Assembly (NCBI RefSeq): GCF_946886695.1
Contig: NZ_CAMPJD010000003.1
Span: forward strand, 1-64,000
Length of the DNA stretch: 64,000 nt
Direction: 5' to 3'
From: an uncultured Pseudoxanthomonas sp.
Lineage (GTDB): Bacteria > Pseudomonadota > Gammaproteobacteria > Xanthomonadales > Xanthomonadaceae
A program made the translations under genes and the position numbers. Under the pieces are notes generated by a model. The model saw only the letters and a program-made list of their open reading frames with translations. It had not been told where the DNA came from and ran no database searches. Below are positions 61,698 to 64,000 of this stretch, piece after piece. Every line of letters starts with the position of its first letter. Position 1 is the stretch's first letter.

Positions 61698-62513
61698 CTA
61701 GAGAAAATTGCCCACGGCGCTGGTCTTCAGTTGCAGCGTGGATTCCAGCGGAATCACGCGCGGATCCACCCGCACCGTACCAGGGGAAAGCATGGTCTTG
61801 TTCTGAATGGCCCATGGCGAGGTCTTCAAGGGCCAACCGATATGGCGATAGGACGTGTTGCCCTTGGTTTCGTGCGGCCAGAACGTCACCAACACCAGTA
61901 CCTGTTCCGGATAGACATCGATGGCACCTTGAGTTGATCCCGGGACGAAGGTCCAAAAGCGGGCAGCTTCCAGGCTGGACTGCTCAAACCGCTCACGCCA
62001 CTTGCCTATGATCGCCTCGTTCTTGATGTGAGTGAGTACGGCAGTGTCCTTGACGGCCGCTTCGGCAACATGCCCACTGGGGTCTATCCGGAGCTGCAGC
62101 AACACACGCGCACCGGCTCGCGCTTCCAGGAGCACGCGCGGATAGTCGGGCACGGCGGCGTCCGATACGAGCGCAGGCGCACCGAACCAAACATCCATCA
62201 CCCGCAGGCGATAGCCCCCTTGCAACGGCACTGCCTCGAGTGCGAGGCGGATACTGGTGTTGCCATCAATCGCACGCTCTTTCTGCAATGGAGAAGTGAA
62301 ATTCCACTGCGCCACACCCCGTGCGACCTGCTCCGCCAGCGCAGCCGGGACCTGCGGATCGGCCTTGAACCCACTGACCGCACCGAGCCCATCGACCTGC
62401 AGCGTGCCAGTGACTTCCAGATGCAAGGACGCGACTTCCTCCTGGGCACTCGCGGGATTGCCGAGACAGCTCAATACAAGGGCCAGCCATCCCCCCATCA
62501 TGCCTTTCGTCAT
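61698..62513 (-). CDS. Secreted protein with TonB C-terminal-like fold (paralogue 3)
   Basis: This 271-residue protein has a signal peptide (GGWLALVLSCLGNPASAQ) and the two-half layout of paralogue 2: LQVDGLGAVSGFKADPQVP leading to VAQWNFTSPL, then VPDYPRVLLEARAGARVLLQ and a second half ending in FWTFVPGS and LVLVTFW. A WRERFEQSSLEAARFW helix corresponds to [16 protein letters not shown] in paralogue 2. It faces away from the antiporter gene. Function unknown. Confidence 0.72.
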   Translation of the reverse strand: MTKGMMGGWLALVLSCLGNPASAQEEVASLHLEVTGTLQVDGLGAVSGFKADPQVPAALAEQVARGVAQWNFTSPLQKERAIDGNTSIRLALEAVPLQGGYRLRVMDVWFGAPALVSDAAVPDYPRVLLEARAGARVLLQLRIDPSGHVAEAAVKDTAVLTHIKNEAIIGKWRERFEQSSLEAARFWTFVPGSTQGAIDVYPEQVLVLVTFWPHETKGNTSYRHIGWPLKTSPWAIQNKTMLSPGTVRVDPRVIPLESTLQLKTSAVGNFL

Positions 62514-62683
62514 GTCTTTATCCCTATCAAGCAGCCCCCCCGAATACCCGCACTGTTGAAGATTCCGCGAACAGCGTCGGGCGGGCCCGGAAACATGCGC
62601 CAGCACTGCATGCCGCTGCATACCGACGTTGAAAGCCGCCGATCCGGGCCCGTCGGCCGCATACTATCCGCCTGAGGTGACGC

Positions 62684-64000
62684 ATGCACGGTAGTGGTCT
62701 GGAGTTGACCCTGGTGTTCCTGCTGGCCGCGGTGATCGCGGTGCCGGTGTTCAAGCGTTTTGGGCTGGGGGCCGTGCTGGCCTATCTGGTGGCCGGTGTG
62801 GTGCTGGGTCCGGACGGGCTGGCGCTGGTGCGGGATGCCGACCGCATCCTGGATGCGGCCGAGATCGGCGTGGTGATGATGTTGTTCGTCATCGGTCTGG
62901 AGCTGTCGCCGGCGCGCCTGCGGGTGATGCGCAAGCCGGTGTTCGGCGCGGGTGGCCTGCAGGTGATGCTGAGTGCGCTGGTGCTGGGCGGGGTCGCGCT
63001 GCTGTTCGAGCATCACTGGAAGACGGCGCTGGTGATAGGGCTGGGCCTGGCGCTGTCGTCCACGGCCGTCAGCCTGCAGCTGCTGTCCGAACACAAGGAA
63101 CTCACCACCGAACACGGCCGGCTCGGCTTCGCGATCCTGCTGTTCCAGGATCTGGTCGCCATTCCCCTGCTTGCCGCCATCCCGTTGCTGGGTGGCGCCA
63201 AGAACGAAACGCTGACCTGGACCATGGTGCTGCATGCGGTCGGCGCCGTCGCCATCGTGATCGTCGGCGGACGGCTGCTGTTGCGGCACCTGTTCCGCAT
63301 CGTGGCGCGCACCCGCATGCCCGAAGTGTTCACCGCCACCGCACTGCTGGTGGTGCTGGGCATCGCATGGTTCATGCAACTGGCCGACCTCAGCGCCGGC
63401 CTTGGCGCGTTCCTTGCCGGCGTGCTGTTGTCCGATTCGGAATTCCGCCACGAACTGGAATCGCAGATCGATCCGTTCAAGGGGCTACTGCTGGGCCTGT
63501 TCTTCATCGCCGTCGGCATGGACATCGACCTGGACGCGGTGGTGAAGCAGCCGGAACTGATCACCGCCGGCGTGCTGATCCTGCTGACGGTGAAGTTCAC
63601 GCTGCTGTTCTGCGTCGGGCGCTGGCCGGGACGGCTGGATCCGCGCGGCGCACTGATGCTGGCCGGCACCTTGTGGCTGGGGGGCGAGTTCGCCTTCGTC
63701 GTGTTCAGCGAAGCCGCGCGCGTGCGCCTGATGGACGCCGAACTGCGCAACCAGCTGACCGCCATCGTGGGCATCTCGATGGCGCTGACCCCGGTGCTGC
63801 TGCTGGGCCTGCATCGCCTGCCGGCGCGCGTGCGGCGATCCGGGCCGTCGACGCGTGCGTTCGATGACATTCCGGACGAGCAGCCGAAAGTGCTGATCGC
63901 CGGCATGGGCCGGTTCGGCCAGATCGTCGCGCGCCTGCTCACGGCGCAGCGCATCCCGTTCGTCGCGCTGGAGAACAGCTCCGTGACCGTGGATACGCTG
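62684..64000 (+). CDS. CPA2-family K+/H+ antiporter (KefB/C-like), 3' end beyond the window
   Basis: The reading frame is open from 62684 to the window edge (439 codons), so the gene is cut by the window and not by mutation. It has twelve or so membrane segments of the Na+/H+ exchanger fold (AVLAYLVAGVVLGPDGLAL; LGLALSSTAVSLQLLSEHKE; LLGLFFIAVGMDIDLDAVV; GTLWLGGEFAFVVFSEAARV), then the start of a TrkA-N/RCK nucleotide-binding domain (VLIAGMGRFGQIVARLL). This is the layout of glutathione-gated KefB/C. GAGGTGA precedes the ATG. Confidence 0.9.
   Translation, partial: MHGSGLELTLVFLLAAVIAVPVFKRFGLGAVLAYLVAGVVLGPDGLALVRDADRILDAAEIGVVMMLFVIGLELSPARLRVMRKPVFGAGGLQVMLSALVLGGVALLFEHHWKTALVIGLGLALSSTAVSLQLLSEHKELTTEHGRLGFAILLFQDLVAIPLLAAIPLLGGAKNETLTWTMVLHAVGAVAIVIVGGRLLLRHLFRIVARTRMPEVFTATALLVVLGIAWFMQLADLSAGLGAFLAGVLLSDSEFRHELESQIDPFKGLLLGLFFIAVGMDIDLDAVVKQPELITAGVLILLTVKFTLLFCVGRWPGRLDPRGALMLAGTLWLGGEFAFVVFSEAARVRLMDAELRNQLTAIVGISMALTPVLLLGLHRLPARVRRSGPSTRAFDDIPDEQPKVLIAGMGRFGQIVARLLTAQRIPFVALENSSVTVDTL

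Noticed and set aside
1..64000. tRNA, rRNA, CRISPR arrays, insertion sequences, phage integrases
   Set aside because: No cloverleaf-type T-arm consensus with partners, repeat-spacer pattern or transposase/integrase motif was noticed on reading; a tRNAscan or ISfinder run was not possible.

Overview
The window is high-GC DNA from a gammaproteobacterium of the Xanthomonadaceae (Lysobacteraceae), most likely Pseudoxanthomonas or a close relative. The evidence is the gene set and order: divergent rhlB and trxA-rho, ftsEX beside ung, several TonB-dependent receptors, a TTG-started rho with an Arg/Asn-rich N-terminal extension, REP-type palindromes, and families common in this group (DUF3016, DUF3297, DUF6630, DUF2059). 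The genus call is inference. No tRNA, rRNA, CRISPR array, transposase or integrase was seen.

Layout. 1-8.2 kb: AraC regulator, two small secreted proteins, msrB, a ZntB-like transporter, a HipA-like kinase/DUF3037/DUF4031 operon flanked by inverted repeat copies, and a BlaR1-BlaI pair with a perfect two-arm operator. 8.3-25.5 kb: motA-motB; a TonB receptor/small membrane protein/di-haem peroxidase unit; an MscS channel; a fasciclin lipoprotein; an S9 peptidase; a DUF2235 lipase-like protein preceded by a lipoprotein (candidate effector and immunity protein); and VOC and YciI proteins. 25.6-39.3 kb: an NHL-propeller/M23-like fusion, a DUF11 surface protein, a TonB-fold protein, a cyanophycinase/isoaspartyl-peptidase fusion, a FecI/FecR/FecA-like signalling trio, an acyltransferase coupled to arfB, and DUF2059. 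39.3-46.9 kb: core genes ung, a response regulator, ftsX-ftsE, rhlB, trxA and rho.

The most interesting part is the minus-strand operon at 46.9-57.0 kb. A 48-codon gene with a strong ribosome binding site, missing from a standard long-ORF list, encodes a likely RiPP or bacteriocin precursor. It is followed, mostly with overlapping start and stop codons, by an HlyD adaptor, a C39-peptidase ABC transporter, a protein kinase whose N-terminus resembles a PqqD-type RiPP recognition element, three tandem JmjC/cupin 2-oxoglutarate oxygenases, and a membrane-anchored metallophosphoesterase predicted to face the periplasm. The inferred pathway is leader-guided phosphorylation and hydroxylation of a ~22-residue core, leader removal and export, then dephosphorylation outside the cytoplasm. 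The phosphate could be a self-protection group. The operon lies between intact rho and a diverged, frameshifted copy of the rho 3' end, so it looks like an inserted island; part of it is visibly less GC-rich than its surroundings.

57.5-64 kb: two more TonB-fold paralogues, a CadC-type regulator interrupted by an in-frame amber codon, a DUF2306 membrane protein, and the start of a KefB/C-type antiporter that runs off the window. Part of this region looks like a segmental duplication.
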